A DNA stretch of 64,000 bases from SHZI01 sp040080965 (GTDB taxonomy: Bacteria; Pseudomonadota; Gammaproteobacteria; Steroidobacterales; GCA-2729495): NCBI GenBank assembly GCA_040080965.1, contig JBEBHH010000009.1, positions 39,108-103,107 on the forward strand. The letters run 5' to 3'. Positions 33,448 through 44,783 of the stretch are shown here, in pieces; the stretch's first letter is position 1; each line of letters opens with the position of its first letter. Under the pieces are notes generated by a model. It was not told the origin of the DNA. It was given only the letters and a program-made list of their open reading frames with translations, and did no database searches. Position numbers and translations under genes: made by a program.

Positions 33448-35280
33448 CTACTCGACGGTGACCGACTTGGCGAGATTCCGCGGCTGGTCCACGTCCGTGC
33501 CCCGGAGGATGGCCACGTGGTAGGCCAGGAGCTGCAGCGGAATCGTGTAGACGATGGGCGCCTGCAGGTAGTAGACGTGCTTCGGCATCTTGATGACCGT
33601 CACGCCGTCACTGGACTCGAAGCCGGAGTCGGGGTCCGCGAAGACGAAGAGCTCGCCGCCCCGGGCCCGGACCTCCATGAGGTTGCTCTTCAGCTTCTCG
33701 AGCAGGTCGTTGTTCGGCGCCACGGTGATCACGGGCATGTCCGCGTCCACCAGCGCGAGCGGGCCGTGCTTGAGCTCGCCGGCCGGGTAGGCCTCGGCGT
33801 GGATGTAGGAAATTTCCTTCAGCTTCAGCGCGCCCTCCATGGCGATCGGATGGAGGACGCCGCGGCCGAGGAACAGGGCGTGGTGCTTGTCGGCGAAGCG
33901 CTCGGCCAGCTTCTTCATCACCGGGTCGAGCGCGAGCGTCTTCTCGATCAGGCCGGGGATCTCGATGAGGCGCTGCACGAGCCCGCGTTCCCGCTCCGCG
34001 TCTGCCGTGCGGTGCTTGGCGAGCGCGATGACCAGCATGGTCAGCGCCGCGATCTGGGTGGTGAAGGCCTTGGTGGAGGCCACGCCGATCTCGGGGCCAG
34101 CGCGGGTGAGCATCACCAGGGCCGACTCGCGGACCAGTGAACTTTCCGGCACGTTGCAGATGGCCAGCGACGACAGGTAGCCCGCTTCCTTGGCAAGGCG
34201 CAGGGCCGCCAGGGTGTCGGCGGTCTCGCCAGACTGGGAGATGGTGACGAACAGCGTGTTCTTCGGCACCACCGGGTTCCGGTAGCGGTACTCGCTGGCG
34301 ATGTCCACGTGGCAGGGCACGCGGCAGACCTGCTCGATCAGGTACCGGGCCACGGAGCCCGCGTGGAAACTGGTGCCGCAGGCCACGATATGCACGGCCT
34401 CGACACGGCGGAAGATCTCGGTGGCGCTGGGCCCGAAGGCCGCCTCCAGCAGCTTGCCGTTGGCAACCCGTTCCTCGAGCGTCTGGGCCACGGCCCGGGG
34501 CTGCTCGTGGATCTCCTTCAGCATGTAGTGGGGGTACTGCCCCTTCTCGGCGGCGTCGGCGGAGAGCTCGCTCTCCTTCACGGGCCGGTGGGTGACCTTG
34601 CCGTCCTTGTCCAGCACCCGAACGTGGCTGCGGTGGATCTCGGCCACGTCACCTTCCTCCAGGAAGATGAAGCGGCGGGTGACCGGCAGCAGGGCGGAGA
34701 CGTCGGACGCCACGAAATTCTCGTTGTCGCCAAGGCCGACCACCACCGGGCAGCCGCAACGGGCCAGGATCAGCTGGCCGGGGTTGGCCTCGCTCATCAC
34801 CACCAGCGCGTAGGCGCCCTCCAGTTCGTGGACGGTGGCCTGCACCGCCTCGAAGAGTTTTGGTGTCTTCTTCAGGTGGAAGTGGATCCGGTGGGCGATG
34901 ACTTCCGTGTCGGTATCGGAGGTGAACACGTAGCCCAGGGCCTTGAGCTCGTCCCGCAGCTGCTCGTGGTTCTCGATGATGCCGTTGTGGACGATCGCGA
35001 GACCGTCGTGGGAAATGTGGGGGTGGGCGTTCTTCTCGCTGGGCACGCCGTGGGTGGCCCAGCGGGTGTGGGCGATGCCGATGTTCGACTTCATCGGCTC
35101 GGCGTCCAGCGCCAGCTGCAGCTCGGCCACCTTGCCCATGCGCCGCTGGCGCTGCAGGTGGCCGTTGGTCAGCACAGCCAGCCCGGCGGAGTCGTAACCC
35201 CGGTATTCCAGGCGGCGCAGGCCCTCCATCAGGATAGGGACCACGTTCCGTTCAGCGATGGCTCCGACGATGCCGCACAT
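33448..35280 (-). CDS. glmS: glutamine--fructose-6-phosphate aminotransferase
   Basis: A 610-residue GlmS making glucosamine-6-phosphate, the first step to UDP-GlcNAc for peptidoglycan and LPS. N-terminal glutaminase domain with nucleophile C2 (MCGIVGAIAERN) and RWATHG, HNGIIENH; then two SIS sugar-isomerase domains (ACGTSFHAG, SQSGETADT and EGALKLKEISYIHAEAY), and the KSVTVE C-terminus that closes the active site. Follows glmU by 85 bp on the same strand. The upstream gap contains a small GTTAC/GTAAC inverted repeat; no glmS ribozyme is expected or seen. Confidence 0.97.
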   Translation of the reverse strand: MCGIVGAIAERNVVPILMEGLRRLEYRGYDSAGLAVLTNGHLQRQRRMGKVAELQLALDAEPMKSNIGIAHTRWATHGVPSEKNAHPHISHDGLAIVHNGIIENHEQLRDELKALGYVFTSDTDTEVIAHRIHFHLKKTPKLFEAVQATVHELEGAYALVVMSEANPGQLILARCGCPVVVGLGDNENFVASDVSALLPVTRRFIFLEEGDVAEIHRSHVRVLDKDGKVTHRPVKESELSADAAEKGQYPHYMLKEIHEQPRAVAQTLEERVANGKLLEAAFGPSATEIFRRVEAVHIVACGTSFHAGSVARYLIEQVCRVPCHVDIASEYRYRNPVVPKNTLFVTISQSGETADTLAALRLAKEAGYLSSLAICNVPESSLVRESALVMLTRAGPEIGVASTKAFTTQIAALTMLVIALAKHRTADAERERGLVQRLIEIPGLIEKTLALDPVMKKLAERFADKHHALFLGRGVLHPIAMEGALKLKEISYIHAEAYPAGELKHGPLALVDADMPVITVAPNNDLLEKLKSNLMEVRARGGELFVFADPDSGFESSDGVTVIKMPKHVYYLQAPIVYTIPLQLLAYHVAILRGTDVDQPRNLAKSVTVE

Positions 35281-35365
35281 GTTCTTTGATTATCACTGCA
35301 GGGGGGCGGTCCGGGGCGTGAATTTAACCGGGAAAGGGGTTACGAAGCTGTAACGCAGGTCGCAA

Positions 35366-36730
35366 TTACCCGCCTTTGACGGGGCGCTTCCAGCCGGGCA
35401 GCGAGACCTGCTTGCTCCGGGCGATGGTCAGCTGGCCGGCGGGGGCGGGCTTGGTGATGGTGGAGCCGGCGCCGATGGTGGCCCCGGGGCCGATCTCGAC
35501 GGGGGCGACCAGCTCCACGCCCGAGCCGATGAAGGCGCCGTCGCCGATGACCGTGCGGTGCTTGTTGGCGCCGTCGTAATTGCAGGTGATGGTGCCGGCT
35601 CCCACGTTGACCTTCTCGCCGATGGTGGCGTCGCCGATGTAGGTCAGGTGGTTCACCTTGCTGCCCCGGCCGATCACGCTCTTCTTCACCTCGACGAAGT
35701 TGCCGAGCTTGGCGCCCTCGGCCAGCTCCACGCCGGGGCGCATGCGGGCGTAGGGGCCGATCTCGCATTTCGGGCCGATCACGCCGTCCTCGAGCAGGCA
35801 GTGGGGGTGCACCACGGTGCCGGCGCCGATGAGCGTGTTGCGGATCTGGGTGAAGGCGCCGATGCGGGCGCCGTCGCCGATGTGCACGACACCCTCGAAG
35901 ATCACGTCGGGCTCGATCACCACGTCCCGCCCGCACACGAGTTCGCCGCGGATGTCGATGCGCTCCGGATCCACCAGCGTGACGCCGGCAGCCATCAGCT
36001 GCCCCGCGAGCCGGCGGCGCAGGATCTTCTCCGCGGCAGCCAGCTGGGCCTTGTCGTTGATGCCGAGCACTTCGTCTTCCGACTCGGCGGCGACGGCGGC
36101 CACCGGCACGCCGTCCTTCACGGCGAGGCCGATCACGTCAGTGAGGTAGTACTCTTTCTGGGCGTTGTCCGGCTTGAGGCGGTTGATCCACTTCGCGAGC
36201 TTGCCCGCCGGACAGGCAATCAGCCCGGTGTTGACCTCGTGGATCTGTCGCTGCTTTGGCGTGGCGTCCTTCTCCTCGACGATCGCGTTCACAGCGCCGC
36301 GCTCCCCGCGCAGGATGCGGCCGTAGCCCGTGGGTTTGTTCATCGCCACCGTGAGCACTGCCACCTGGCCCTTCGCGGCCTTTGCCACCAGCTTCTTCAG
36401 CGTGGCCGGCTGCACCAGGGGTACGTCCCCGTACAGGATCAGCGCCACGTCACCGGACGGGATTTTCGGCAGCGCCTGTTGCACCGCGTGGCCAGTGCCC
36501 TTCTGCACGGCCTGGTGGAACCAGCCGATCGGCTGGCCCAGGAAAGCAGCCTGCACCTGCCCGCCGCCGTGGCCATGGACGACCCGGATTTCCCGGGGCT
36601 TCAGGGCGGCGGCGGACGCCAGGACGTGCTGGAGCAGGGGCCGGCCGGCGAGGGGATGGAGGACCTTGGGCAGGTCCGAGCGCATGCGTTTGCCCTGGCC
36701 GGCGGCGAGGATGATGACGGTGGTTCCCAT
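35366..36730 (-). CDS. glmU: bifunctional GlcNAc-1-P uridylyltransferase / GlcN-1-P acetyltransferase
   Basis: A 454-residue GlmU, last two steps to UDP-GlcNAc. The N-terminal uridylyltransferase shows LAAGQGKRMRSDLPKVLHPL, GTGHAVQQALP and ILYGDVPLV. From about residue 250 a left-handed beta-helix acetyltransferase follows, with the hexapeptide pattern (VHIGDGARIGAFTQIRNTLI, GVELAEGAKLGNFVEVKKSV, GAGTITCNYDGANKHRT). The ATG at 36730 gives the standard start; the frame upstream overlaps the divergent iorA-like gene region. Tandem with glmS. Confidence 0.97.
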   Translation of the reverse strand: MGTTVIILAAGQGKRMRSDLPKVLHPLAGRPLLQHVLASAAALKPREIRVVHGHGGGQVQAAFLGQPIGWFHQAVQKGTGHAVQQALPKIPSGDVALILYGDVPLVQPATLKKLVAKAAKGQVAVLTVAMNKPTGYGRILRGERGAVNAIVEEKDATPKQRQIHEVNTGLIACPAGKLAKWINRLKPDNAQKEYYLTDVIGLAVKDGVPVAAVAAESEDEVLGINDKAQLAAAEKILRRRLAGQLMAAGVTLVDPERIDIRGELVCGRDVVIEPDVIFEGVVHIGDGARIGAFTQIRNTLIGAGTVVHPHCLLEDGVIGPKCEIGPYARMRPGVELAEGAKLGNFVEVKKSVIGRGSKVNHLTYIGDATIGEKVNVGAGTITCNYDGANKHRTVIGDGAFIGSGVELVAPVEIGPGATIGAGSTITKPAPAGQLTIARSKQVSLPGWKRPVKGG

Positions 36731-36819
36731 GGCGGAATTGTACCGGGAACGACTGATTCCGTTCCCGGGCTTCCAGCGCATAATCGAGCAACTGCTGTCC
36801 GGCACCGGGGGGATCCACC

Positions 36820-37278
36820 GTGATTGAACTCAAGATCAATGGCGCCAGCAGGCGCGTCGACGCCGACGGCGACACGCCGCTCCTCTGGGTCCTCCGGGAC
36901 CACCTGGACCTTGTCGGCACCAAGTTCGGCTGTGGCATGGCGCTGTGCGGCGCCTGCACGGTCCACGTGGACGGCCAGCCCGTCCGGTCCTGCGTCACCC
37001 CCGTCGCGGCGGCCGCGGGCAAGTCGGTCACCACCATCGAGGGCCTCGACGGGCGCGTCGGCAAGGCCGTGCGCCAGGCCTGGGAAGCGGTCGACGTGCC
37101 CCAGTGCGGCTACTGCCAGCCCGGCCAGATGATGTCGGCCTCGGCACTGCTCAGCCGCACGCCGAAGCCCACGGACACGCAGGTCACCGAGGCCATGAAC
37201 GGCAACATCTGCCGCTGCGGCACCTACGACCGGATCCGCCGCGCCATCGGCGACGCGTCCCGGATCCTGGAGGGCTAG
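36820..37278 (+). CDS. (2Fe-2S) small subunit of a molybdenum hydroxylase
   Basis: A 152-residue iron-sulfur subunit of the xanthine oxidase family (IorA/CoxS type). Two clusters: a plant-type ferredoxin site CGMALCGACTVHVDG and a helical-domain site QCGYCQPGQMMSA ... NICRCGTYDRI. GTG start at 36820. The Mo-cofactor subunit follows 2 bp after its stop, so the two make a two-component enzyme without a FAD subunit, as in isoquinoline 1-oxidoreductase. The substrate (N-heterocycle or aldehyde) is not known. Confidence 0.93.
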   Translation: MIELKINGASRRVDADGDTPLLWVLRDHLDLVGTKFGCGMALCGACTVHVDGQPVRSCVTPVAAAAGKSVTTIEGLDGRVGKAVRQAWEAVDVPQCGYCQPGQMMSASALLSRTPKPTDTQVTEAMNGNICRCGTYDRIRRAIGDASRILEG

Positions 37279-37280
37279 CC

Positions 37281-39413
37281 ATGGAACGCCGGGAGTTCAT
37301 CAAGCTGTCCCTGAGCGCCGCCGGGGGCCTGACCTTGGGCTTCTACCTGCCGGCGGCCCGCCCGGCGGCCGCTGCGTCGACCCGATTCGCGCCCAACGCC
37401 TGGCTCCGCGTCGACCCGGACAACCGCATCACCTTCATCTGCCCCCAGAACGAGATGGGCCAGGACGTGCACACCTCCCTCGCCGTGCTCATCGCGGAGG
37501 AACTCGGCGTGCCGGTGGCCAGCCTGGTGATCGTGCAGGCCCCCGCGAACCCTGCCTACAAGAACGCGATGCTGGGCGGCCAGCTCACCGGCGGCTCCAC
37601 CTCCGTCCGCCACGCCTGGCTGCCCCTGCGCCAGGCCGGCGCCGCGGCCCGCGGCCTGTTCATCGCGGCGGCGGCGAAAACCTGGCAGGCCGATGCGGCA
37701 TCGCTCAGCGCCGATGGCGGCCATGTCATGGGGCCGGGCGGCAAGCGCCTGTCCTACGGCGCCCTGGCCGCGACCGCCGCGACCCTGCCGGCACCCGCGC
37801 TGGACAAGGTGCGGCTCAAGGCGCCGGCGGCGTTCACGCAGATCGGCAAGGCGGGGCAGAAGCGCCTCGATACGCCGGCGAAGCTGCGCGGCGAGCGGCT
37901 CTTCGGGATCGACGCAAAGCAGCCCGGCATGGTGCACGCCGCGCTGGCCCAGTGCCCGGTGATCGGCGGCACCGTGGTGAGCTTCGACGACAGCAAGGCC
38001 CGGGCGATGCCGGGCGTGCGGGCGGTGATCAACCTGGTGGACGGCGTGGCCGTGGTGGCCGACCACTTCTGGACCGCGAAGAAGGCACGGGACACGCTGG
38101 AGGTGAAGTGGCTCGTGGGCGCGGCGGGCAGCGTGTCCAGCGAATCCGTGTCCCGGGCGCTCGAACTGGGCACGGGCAAGGCGGCGCCCATCGCGCGGGA
38201 GAACGGCGATGTGGCGGCGGGCCTCAAGCAGGCCAGCAAGACCCTGGAAGCCCGGTACGAACTGCCGATGCTGGCCCACGCGGCCCTCGAACCGATGAAC
38301 TGCCTCGCCCTGGTCGCCAACGGCGCCTGCGACATCTGGACCTCCACCCAGTTCCCGGAGGGCGCGCAGGCCGCGGCCGCGGCCCGCAGCGGCGTGAAGC
38401 CGGAAGCCGTGCGCATCCACCCCCAGTTCATCGGCGGCGGCTTCGGCCGCCGGCTGGAGACGGACGCCATCGGCCAGGCCGCGGCCATCGCGAAGGCCCT
38501 GCCCGGCGTGCCGGTGAAACTCATCTGGACCCGGGAGGACGACACCACCCACGACTTCTACCGGCCCGCCAGCCTCCACACGCTCGAGGGCGGCCTGGAC
38601 AAGGAGGGCAAGCTCATCGCGCTGCACCACCGGATGGTGTCCCCCTCCGTCACGGAGCGGGCTTTTCCGCCCTTCGTCCAGGAGGGCCTCGACCCCTTCA
38701 TGACCGAGGGCGCGGCCAACCTGACCTACGCCGTGCCCCACTTCCGCACCAGCGTCCTGATCCAGGACACCGGCGTGCGCGTGGGCTACTGGCGGTCGGT
38801 GAGCCACGCGCTGAACGCCTTCGCCTTCGAGAGCTTCATGGACGAGCTGGCAGAGGCGGCCGGCAAGGATCCCGTAGCGTTCCGCCTGGCCCTGCTCGGG
38901 TCCCAGCCCCGGCAGCGCGCCGTACTGACGAAGGTTGCGGAGATGGCGGGCTGGTCCGGCCCGGCGAGCCGGGACCGGGCGCTCGGCGTGGCGTCGATGG
39001 AGTGCTACGGCACCCACGTGGCCACGGTCGCGGAGGTCAGCCGCCAGGGCGACAACCTGCGCTGCGGGCGGATCTGGGTCGCCGTGGATCCCGGGATCGC
39101 GGTGCGGCCCGACCAGGTGCAGGCCCAGATCGTGTCCGGGGTGATTACCGGCCTGACCGGGGCGCTGAAGAACCGGATCACGATCCGGGACGGGAGGGTC
39201 CAGGAGACCAACTTCCACCAGTTCGAGCCCCTCCGCATGGCCCAGGCGCCGCGCATCGACGTGGCCATCGTGGCGAGCGGCGATGAGCCGGGCGGGATGG
39301 GGGAAGTGGGCACACCGCTGGTGGCGCCGGCACTGGCCAACGCGGTGGCCCGGCTGACCGGGAAGCGGGTGCGGAGCCTGCCGTTCAGCGCGGCGGGCGT
39401 CGGCTTCGTGTAG
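37281..39413 (+). CDS. molybdopterin-binding large subunit of a molybdenum hydroxylase
   Basis: A 710-residue IorB-like subunit with a Tat-type signal (ERREFIKLSLSAAGGLTLG), so the complex is probably periplasmic and the small subunit hitch-hikes. Mo-cofactor motifs: GGGFGRRLETDAIGQAA, VGYWRSVSHALNAFAFE, and the catalytic glutamate in GGMGEVGTPLVAPA near the C-terminus. Electrons likely go to cytochromes since no FAD subunit is present; no c-type subunit gene is adjacent. It ends 6 bp from the convergent atpC. Confidence 0.92.
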   Translation: MERREFIKLSLSAAGGLTLGFYLPAARPAAAASTRFAPNAWLRVDPDNRITFICPQNEMGQDVHTSLAVLIAEELGVPVASLVIVQAPANPAYKNAMLGGQLTGGSTSVRHAWLPLRQAGAAARGLFIAAAAKTWQADAASLSADGGHVMGPGGKRLSYGALAATAATLPAPALDKVRLKAPAAFTQIGKAGQKRLDTPAKLRGERLFGIDAKQPGMVHAALAQCPVIGGTVVSFDDSKARAMPGVRAVINLVDGVAVVADHFWTAKKARDTLEVKWLVGAAGSVSSESVSRALELGTGKAAPIARENGDVAAGLKQASKTLEARYELPMLAHAALEPMNCLALVANGACDIWTSTQFPEGAQAAAAARSGVKPEAVRIHPQFIGGGFGRRLETDAIGQAAAIAKALPGVPVKLIWTREDDTTHDFYRPASLHTLEGGLDKEGKLIALHHRMVSPSVTERAFPPFVQEGLDPFMTEGAANLTYAVPHFRTSVLIQDTGVRVGYWRSVSHALNAFAFESFMDELAEAAGKDPVAFRLALLGSQPRQRAVLTKVAEMAGWSGPASRDRALGVASMECYGTHVATVAEVSRQGDNLRCGRIWVAVDPGIAVRPDQVQAQIVSGVITGLTGALKNRITIRDGRVQETNFHQFEPLRMAQAPRIDVAIVASGDEPGGMGEVGTPLVAPALANAVARLTGKRVRSLPFSAAGVGFV

Positions 39414-39419
39414 CGATTC

Positions 39420-39842
39420 TCAGGAGCCGCGCTTGCCCTTGAGCTTCTGCGCGGCCCGGTAGCGGGCGGCGGCCTCGACCAGCTGCAGCTGGGCGTGGGC
39501 CAGGTCTTCCTTGGTGGACGCGCCCTTCAGCGCCTCCTCGGCCTGCCTGCGGGCCTCGTCGGCGGCGGACTCGTCGAGCTGCTCGGCGCGGAGCGCCGTG
39601 TCGGCGAGCACCGTGATCTTCTTCGGCTGCACCTCCAGGATGCCGCCGGTGACGTAGAAGAACAGCTCGTCCTGGCCGTCGCGCTGCACCCGGAGATCGC
39701 CCGGGCGGAGCGTCGTCAGCATCGGGGCGTGGCGGGGCGCGATGCCAACTTCGCCCATGCGGGCGGGGGCAATCACCAGGTTGGCCTCGCCCGACCAGAT
39801 GGCGCCCTCGGCGCTGACGATGTCGACCTGGATGGTGCTCAT
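39420..39842 (-). CDS. atpC: F1Fo ATP synthase subunit epsilon
   Basis: A 140-residue epsilon subunit of the F1 central stalk; it also inhibits ATP hydrolysis. The N-terminal beta-sandwich shows IQVDIVSAEGAIWSGEANLV, ARMGEVGIAPRHAPMLTTLR and FFYVTGGILEVQPKKITVLA; the C-terminal two-helix part follows (DEARRQAEEAL). Last gene of the atp operon; its ATG shares one base with the atpD stop (TAATG). Confidence 0.95.
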   Translation of the reverse strand: MSTIQVDIVSAEGAIWSGEANLVIAPARMGEVGIAPRHAPMLTTLRPGDLRVQRDGQDELFFYVTGGILEVQPKKITVLADTALRAEQLDESAADEARRQAEEALKGASTKEDLAHAQLQLVEAAARYRAAQKLKGKRGS

Positions 39843-41221
39843 TACTGCAGCGTCTTGGCCTTGGCGACGGCCTCTTCGATGGTGCCGACCATGTAGAAGG
39901 CCTGCTCCGGCAGGTTGTCGTACTCACCGGCCACGATGCCCTTGAAGGCCCGGATGGTGTCCTTCAGCGAGACGTACTTGCCGTCCTGGCCCGTGAACTG
40001 GGAGGCCACGAAGAAGGGCTGGGACAGGAAGCGCTGGATCTTGCGGGCCCGGGTGACGGTCTGCTTGTCCTCTTCGGACAGCTCGTCCATGCCGAGGATC
40101 GCGATGATGTCCTGCAGCTCCTTGTAGCGCTGGAGCACGGCCTGCACCGAGCGGGCCACGTCGTAGTGGTCTTGGCCGATGACGTTCGGGTCGAGCAGGC
40201 GGCTGTTGGAGTCGAGGGGGTCCACGGCCGGGTAGATGCCGAGCTCGGCAATGTTCCGCGAGAGCACCAGGGTGGCGTCCAGGTGGGCGAAGGTGGTGGC
40301 GGGCGACGGATCGGTAAGGTCGTCGGCCGGCACGTAGATGGCCTGGAAGGACGTGATCGAGCCGGTGCGCGTCGAGGTGATGCGCTCCTGCAGGACGCCC
40401 ATTTCCTCGGCCAATGTCGGCTGGTAACCCACCGCGGACGGCATGCGGCCCAGCAGTGCGGACACCTCGGTGCCGGCCAGCGTGTAGCGGTAGATGTTGT
40501 CGATGAACATGAGCACGTCGCGGCCTTCGTCGCGGAAGAACTCGGCCATGGTCAGGCCCGTGAGCGCCACGCGCAGACGGTTGCCGGGCGGCTCGTTCAT
40601 CTGGCCGTAGACCAGCGCCACCTTGTCGATGACGCCGCCCTCCTTCATCTCGTGGTAGAAGTCGTTGCCTTCGCGGGTGCGCTCGCCGACGCCGGCGAAC
40701 ACGGAGTACCCGGAGTGCTCGACGGCGATGTTGCGGATCAGCTCCATCAGCGTCACGGTCTTGCCCACGCCGGCGCCGCCGAACAGGCCGATCTTGCCGC
40801 CCTTGGAAATCGGCATGATCAGGTCGATGACCTTGATGCCCGTCTCCAGGAGCTCGATCGTCTTGGCCTGGTCCTCGTAGCTCGGGGCGGCGCGGTGAAT
40901 CGGCCAGCTCTCGGTGTTGCCGATGGGGCCGGCCTCGTCGATCGGGCGGCCGAGCACGTCCATGATGCGGCCGAGGGTCTTAAGGCCCACGGGCACGGAG
41001 ATCGGCTTGCCGGTATTGGTGGCCATCAGGCCGCGCTTCAGGCCTTCGCTGGCGCCCATGGCGATGGTGCGGACCACGCCGTCACCCAGCTGCTGCTGCA
41101 CCTCGAGGGTGAGGTCGGCGCTGTCGATGCGGAGCGCGTCGTAGATCTTGGGGATGGAATCCCGCGGGAACTCCACGTCCACGACTGCGCCGATGACCTG
41201 TACTACCTTGCCGTTGCTCAT
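39842..41221 (-). CDS. atpD: F1Fo ATP synthase subunit beta (catalytic)
   Basis: A 459-residue catalytic subunit. Walker A GGAGVGKTVTLMELI; catalytic Glu in AGVGERTREGND; Walker B LMFIDNIYRYT; and DELSEEDK (DELSEED lever) near residue 380. Length and sequence are standard for the family. Nine base pairs downstream of atpG. Confidence 0.98.
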   Translation of the reverse strand: MSNGKVVQVIGAVVDVEFPRDSIPKIYDALRIDSADLTLEVQQQLGDGVVRTIAMGASEGLKRGLMATNTGKPISVPVGLKTLGRIMDVLGRPIDEAGPIGNTESWPIHRAAPSYEDQAKTIELLETGIKVIDLIMPISKGGKIGLFGGAGVGKTVTLMELIRNIAVEHSGYSVFAGVGERTREGNDFYHEMKEGGVIDKVALVYGQMNEPPGNRLRVALTGLTMAEFFRDEGRDVLMFIDNIYRYTLAGTEVSALLGRMPSAVGYQPTLAEEMGVLQERITSTRTGSITSFQAIYVPADDLTDPSPATTFAHLDATLVLSRNIAELGIYPAVDPLDSNSRLLDPNVIGQDHYDVARSVQAVLQRYKELQDIIAILGMDELSEEDKQTVTRARKIQRFLSQPFFVASQFTGQDGKYVSLKDTIRAFKGIVAGEYDNLPEQAFYMVGTIEEAVAKAKTLQ

Positions 41222-41230
41222 GTTTTTTCC

Positions 41231-42097
41231 TTAACCACTCACAGCCGCGGCGCCGCCAACGATCTCCGAGATCTCCCGGGTGATGCTGGCCTGCCGTGCC
41301 TTGTTGTATTCCAGTTGCAGTTTATCGATCAGCTTGCCGGCGTTGTCGGTGGCCGCCTTCATGGCGACCATCTTCGAGGCCATCTCGCAGGCCACGTTCT
41401 CGACGATGCCCCGGTACACCTGCGTCTCGATGTAGCGCGTGAGCACGTCATCCAGCAGTTCCGAGGCGCCGGGCTCGTAGATGTAGTCCCAGGTCTGCTG
41501 CAGCTCGCTGGCATCCACTGCCTCGACGGGCAGCAGCTGCTGGATGTCGACCTTCTGGCTCATCGTGTTGATGAAGTCGTTGTAGACCAGGTACAGGCGG
41601 TCGATCTTGCCTTCCCGGTAGGAGTCGAGCATGACGGTGACGGAACCGATCAGGCTGGCGATGTGCGGGTTCTCGCCCAGGTTGGTGGTGGCGGCGACCA
41701 CGTTCACCTTGAAGCGGCGGAAGAATTGCACAGCCTTGGCGCCGATCAGGCAGAGGTCGACCTCGACACCCTGCTCCTGGTGCTTGCGCAGCTCGGCGAT
41801 CAGCCGGCGGAACTCGTTCACGTTGAGGCCGCCGCAGAGGCCCTTGTCGGTGGACATCACGATGTAGCCGACGCGCTTGATTGGCCGCTCTTCCAGGAAG
41901 GGGTGCCGGTACTCCGGGTTGGCCTGGAACAGGTTGCCGATGACCTGCCGGATCTTGTCGGCGTACGGCCGGGCCGCGTTCATCCGGACCTGGGTCCGGC
42001 GCAGCTTGGAGGCCGCGACCTTTTCCATGGCCTTGGTGATCTTCTGCGTGCTCTTCACGCTCTTGATCTTGGTCCGGATTTCTTTTGCGCCAGCCAT
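41231..42097 (-). CDS. atpG: F1Fo ATP synthase subunit gamma
   Basis: A 288-residue rotor shaft. N-terminal helix AGAKEIRTKIKSVKSTQKIT and C-terminal helix AMKAATDNAGKLIDKLQLEY form the coiled coil inside the alpha3beta3 ring; the Rossmann-like part between has MSTDKGLCGGLN. Standard length, 37 bp after atpA. The gap has a small GACTTCAAG/CTTGAAGTC hairpin (about 42114-42125), possibly tuning stoichiometry. Confidence 0.97.
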   Translation of the reverse strand: MAGAKEIRTKIKSVKSTQKITKAMEKVAASKLRRTQVRMNAARPYADKIRQVIGNLFQANPEYRHPFLEERPIKRVGYIVMSTDKGLCGGLNVNEFRRLIAELRKHQEQGVEVDLCLIGAKAVQFFRRFKVNVVAATTNLGENPHIASLIGSVTVMLDSYREGKIDRLYLVYNDFINTMSQKVDIQQLLPVEAVDASELQQTWDYIYEPGASELLDDVLTRYIETQVYRGIVENVACEMASKMVAMKAATDNAGKLIDKLQLEYNKARQASITREISEIVGGAAAVSG

Positions 42098-42134
42098 GAT
42101 GCTTCCCGGGGGACAGACTTGAAGTCTGTCCCCT

Positions 42135-43676
<1,542 letters not shown>

Positions 43677-43695
43677 ATGTAGTTCCTTGGATCTC

Positions 43696-44262
43696 TTAGG
43701 CGCGGAGCGCCGTGGCGAGTTTGTCGAGTCCGGTGCGGACAGAGCCGTCGATGACGCGGTCGCCCACCTGCAGCCGCGCGCCGCCGATGAGCGTGGGGTC
43801 GAGTTGCACGGCAAGGCGCACCTGCCGGCCAAAACGCTTGTTGAGCGAGTCGATGATGCGCTTCTGCTGGTCGTCGCTGACGGCGGAGGCGGAAGTCAGT
43901 GTGACGTCGAGGGTGCGCTCGGCCTCGGCCTTGAGCACCTCGTAGCGCCCCAGGATGTCAGGCAGCGCGCCGAGCCGCTGGTTCTCGGCGAGCACCTTCA
44001 GGAAGCCGGCGCCAACCGACTTTGGACCGTCCTTGAGCAGGGCAACGCCGGGGAGCTTTTCCCGGCAGATGTCGGCAATGGCCGCCGCGATGGCAAAGCC
44101 GTCGGCGCCCGGCACGAAGAGCAGGCGCGCGGCGTCGGGCGACGCCGCGATTTCCGCGGCGAGCGTGAGAAAGGCGGACCAGTCGCCCAGCTGGTTGTCC
44201 GTGCGGGCAATCTCGAAGACTGCCTGGGCATAGGGTCGTGCGGTGGTGCCGTGATCGGCCAT
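43696..44262 (-). CDS. atpH: F1Fo ATP synthase subunit delta
   Basis: A 188-residue subunit linking F1 to the peripheral stalk. N-terminal six-helix bundle (ARPYAQAVFEIARTDNQLGD) and the C-terminal LIGGARLQVGDRVIDGSVRT motif, diagnostic for OSCP/delta. It is 19 bp before atpA. Somewhat alanine-rich, with normal length. Confidence 0.96.
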   Translation of the reverse strand: MADHGTTARPYAQAVFEIARTDNQLGDWSAFLTLAAEIAASPDAARLLFVPGADGFAIAAAIADICREKLPGVALLKDGPKSVGAGFLKVLAENQRLGALPDILGRYEVLKAEAERTLDVTLTSASAVSDDQQKRIIDSLNKRFGRQVRLAVQLDPTLIGGARLQVGDRVIDGSVRTGLDKLATALRA

Positions 44263-44288
44263 GGATACTCTGTCCTGGTTCCCGCGGC

Positions 44289-44759
44289 CTAGATCTGCGC
44301 AGCGAGCTTGTCGAGCAGTTCCTGGTGCGCGCGGGGATCGATTTCCCGCGCCAGGATCTTCTCGGCGCCAGCCACCGTGATGGCGGCGACCTGGCCGCGC
44401 AGCTCGTCACGGGCCCGGTTGATCTGCTGCTCAACCTCGGCCTGGGCCGACTGCAGGATGCGCTCGCGCTCCTGGGTCGCACCTGTGCGAGCCTCGTCCA
44501 CGATGCCGTTGGCGCGGGTCTGGGCCTGGTCGAGGATGCCGCGGGCCTGACTGCGCGCGTCTTCCAGGATCGCCGTGATCTTCACCTGGGCGTCTTCCAG
44601 CGAGCGCGCACCCTTGTCGGCGGCCGCGAGGCCGTTGGCGATGGTGGTGCGGCGTTCCTCGATGGCAGCCAGGATCGGCGGCCACACGAACTTCACCGTG
44701 AACCAGATGAAGGCAAAGAACGTGATGCCCTGGGCGAATAGCGTGAGATTGATATTCAT
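44289..44759 (-). CDS. atpF: F1Fo ATP synthase subunit b
   Basis: A 156-residue peripheral stalk subunit: one N-terminal transmembrane helix (FAQGITFFAFIWFTVKFVWP) and a long charged amphipathic helix forming the b2 coiled coil (ILDQAQTRANGIVDEART and onwards). The length equals that of the E. coli protein. Lies between atpE and atpH. Confidence 0.96.
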   Translation of the reverse strand: MNINLTLFAQGITFFAFIWFTVKFVWPPILAAIEERRTTIANGLAAADKGARSLEDAQVKITAILEDARSQARGILDQAQTRANGIVDEARTGATQERERILQSAQAEVEQQINRARDELRGQVAAITVAGAEKILAREIDPRAHQELLDKLAAQI

Positions 44760-44783
44760 CTCGGTCCCCGCGTTGCGGATGCC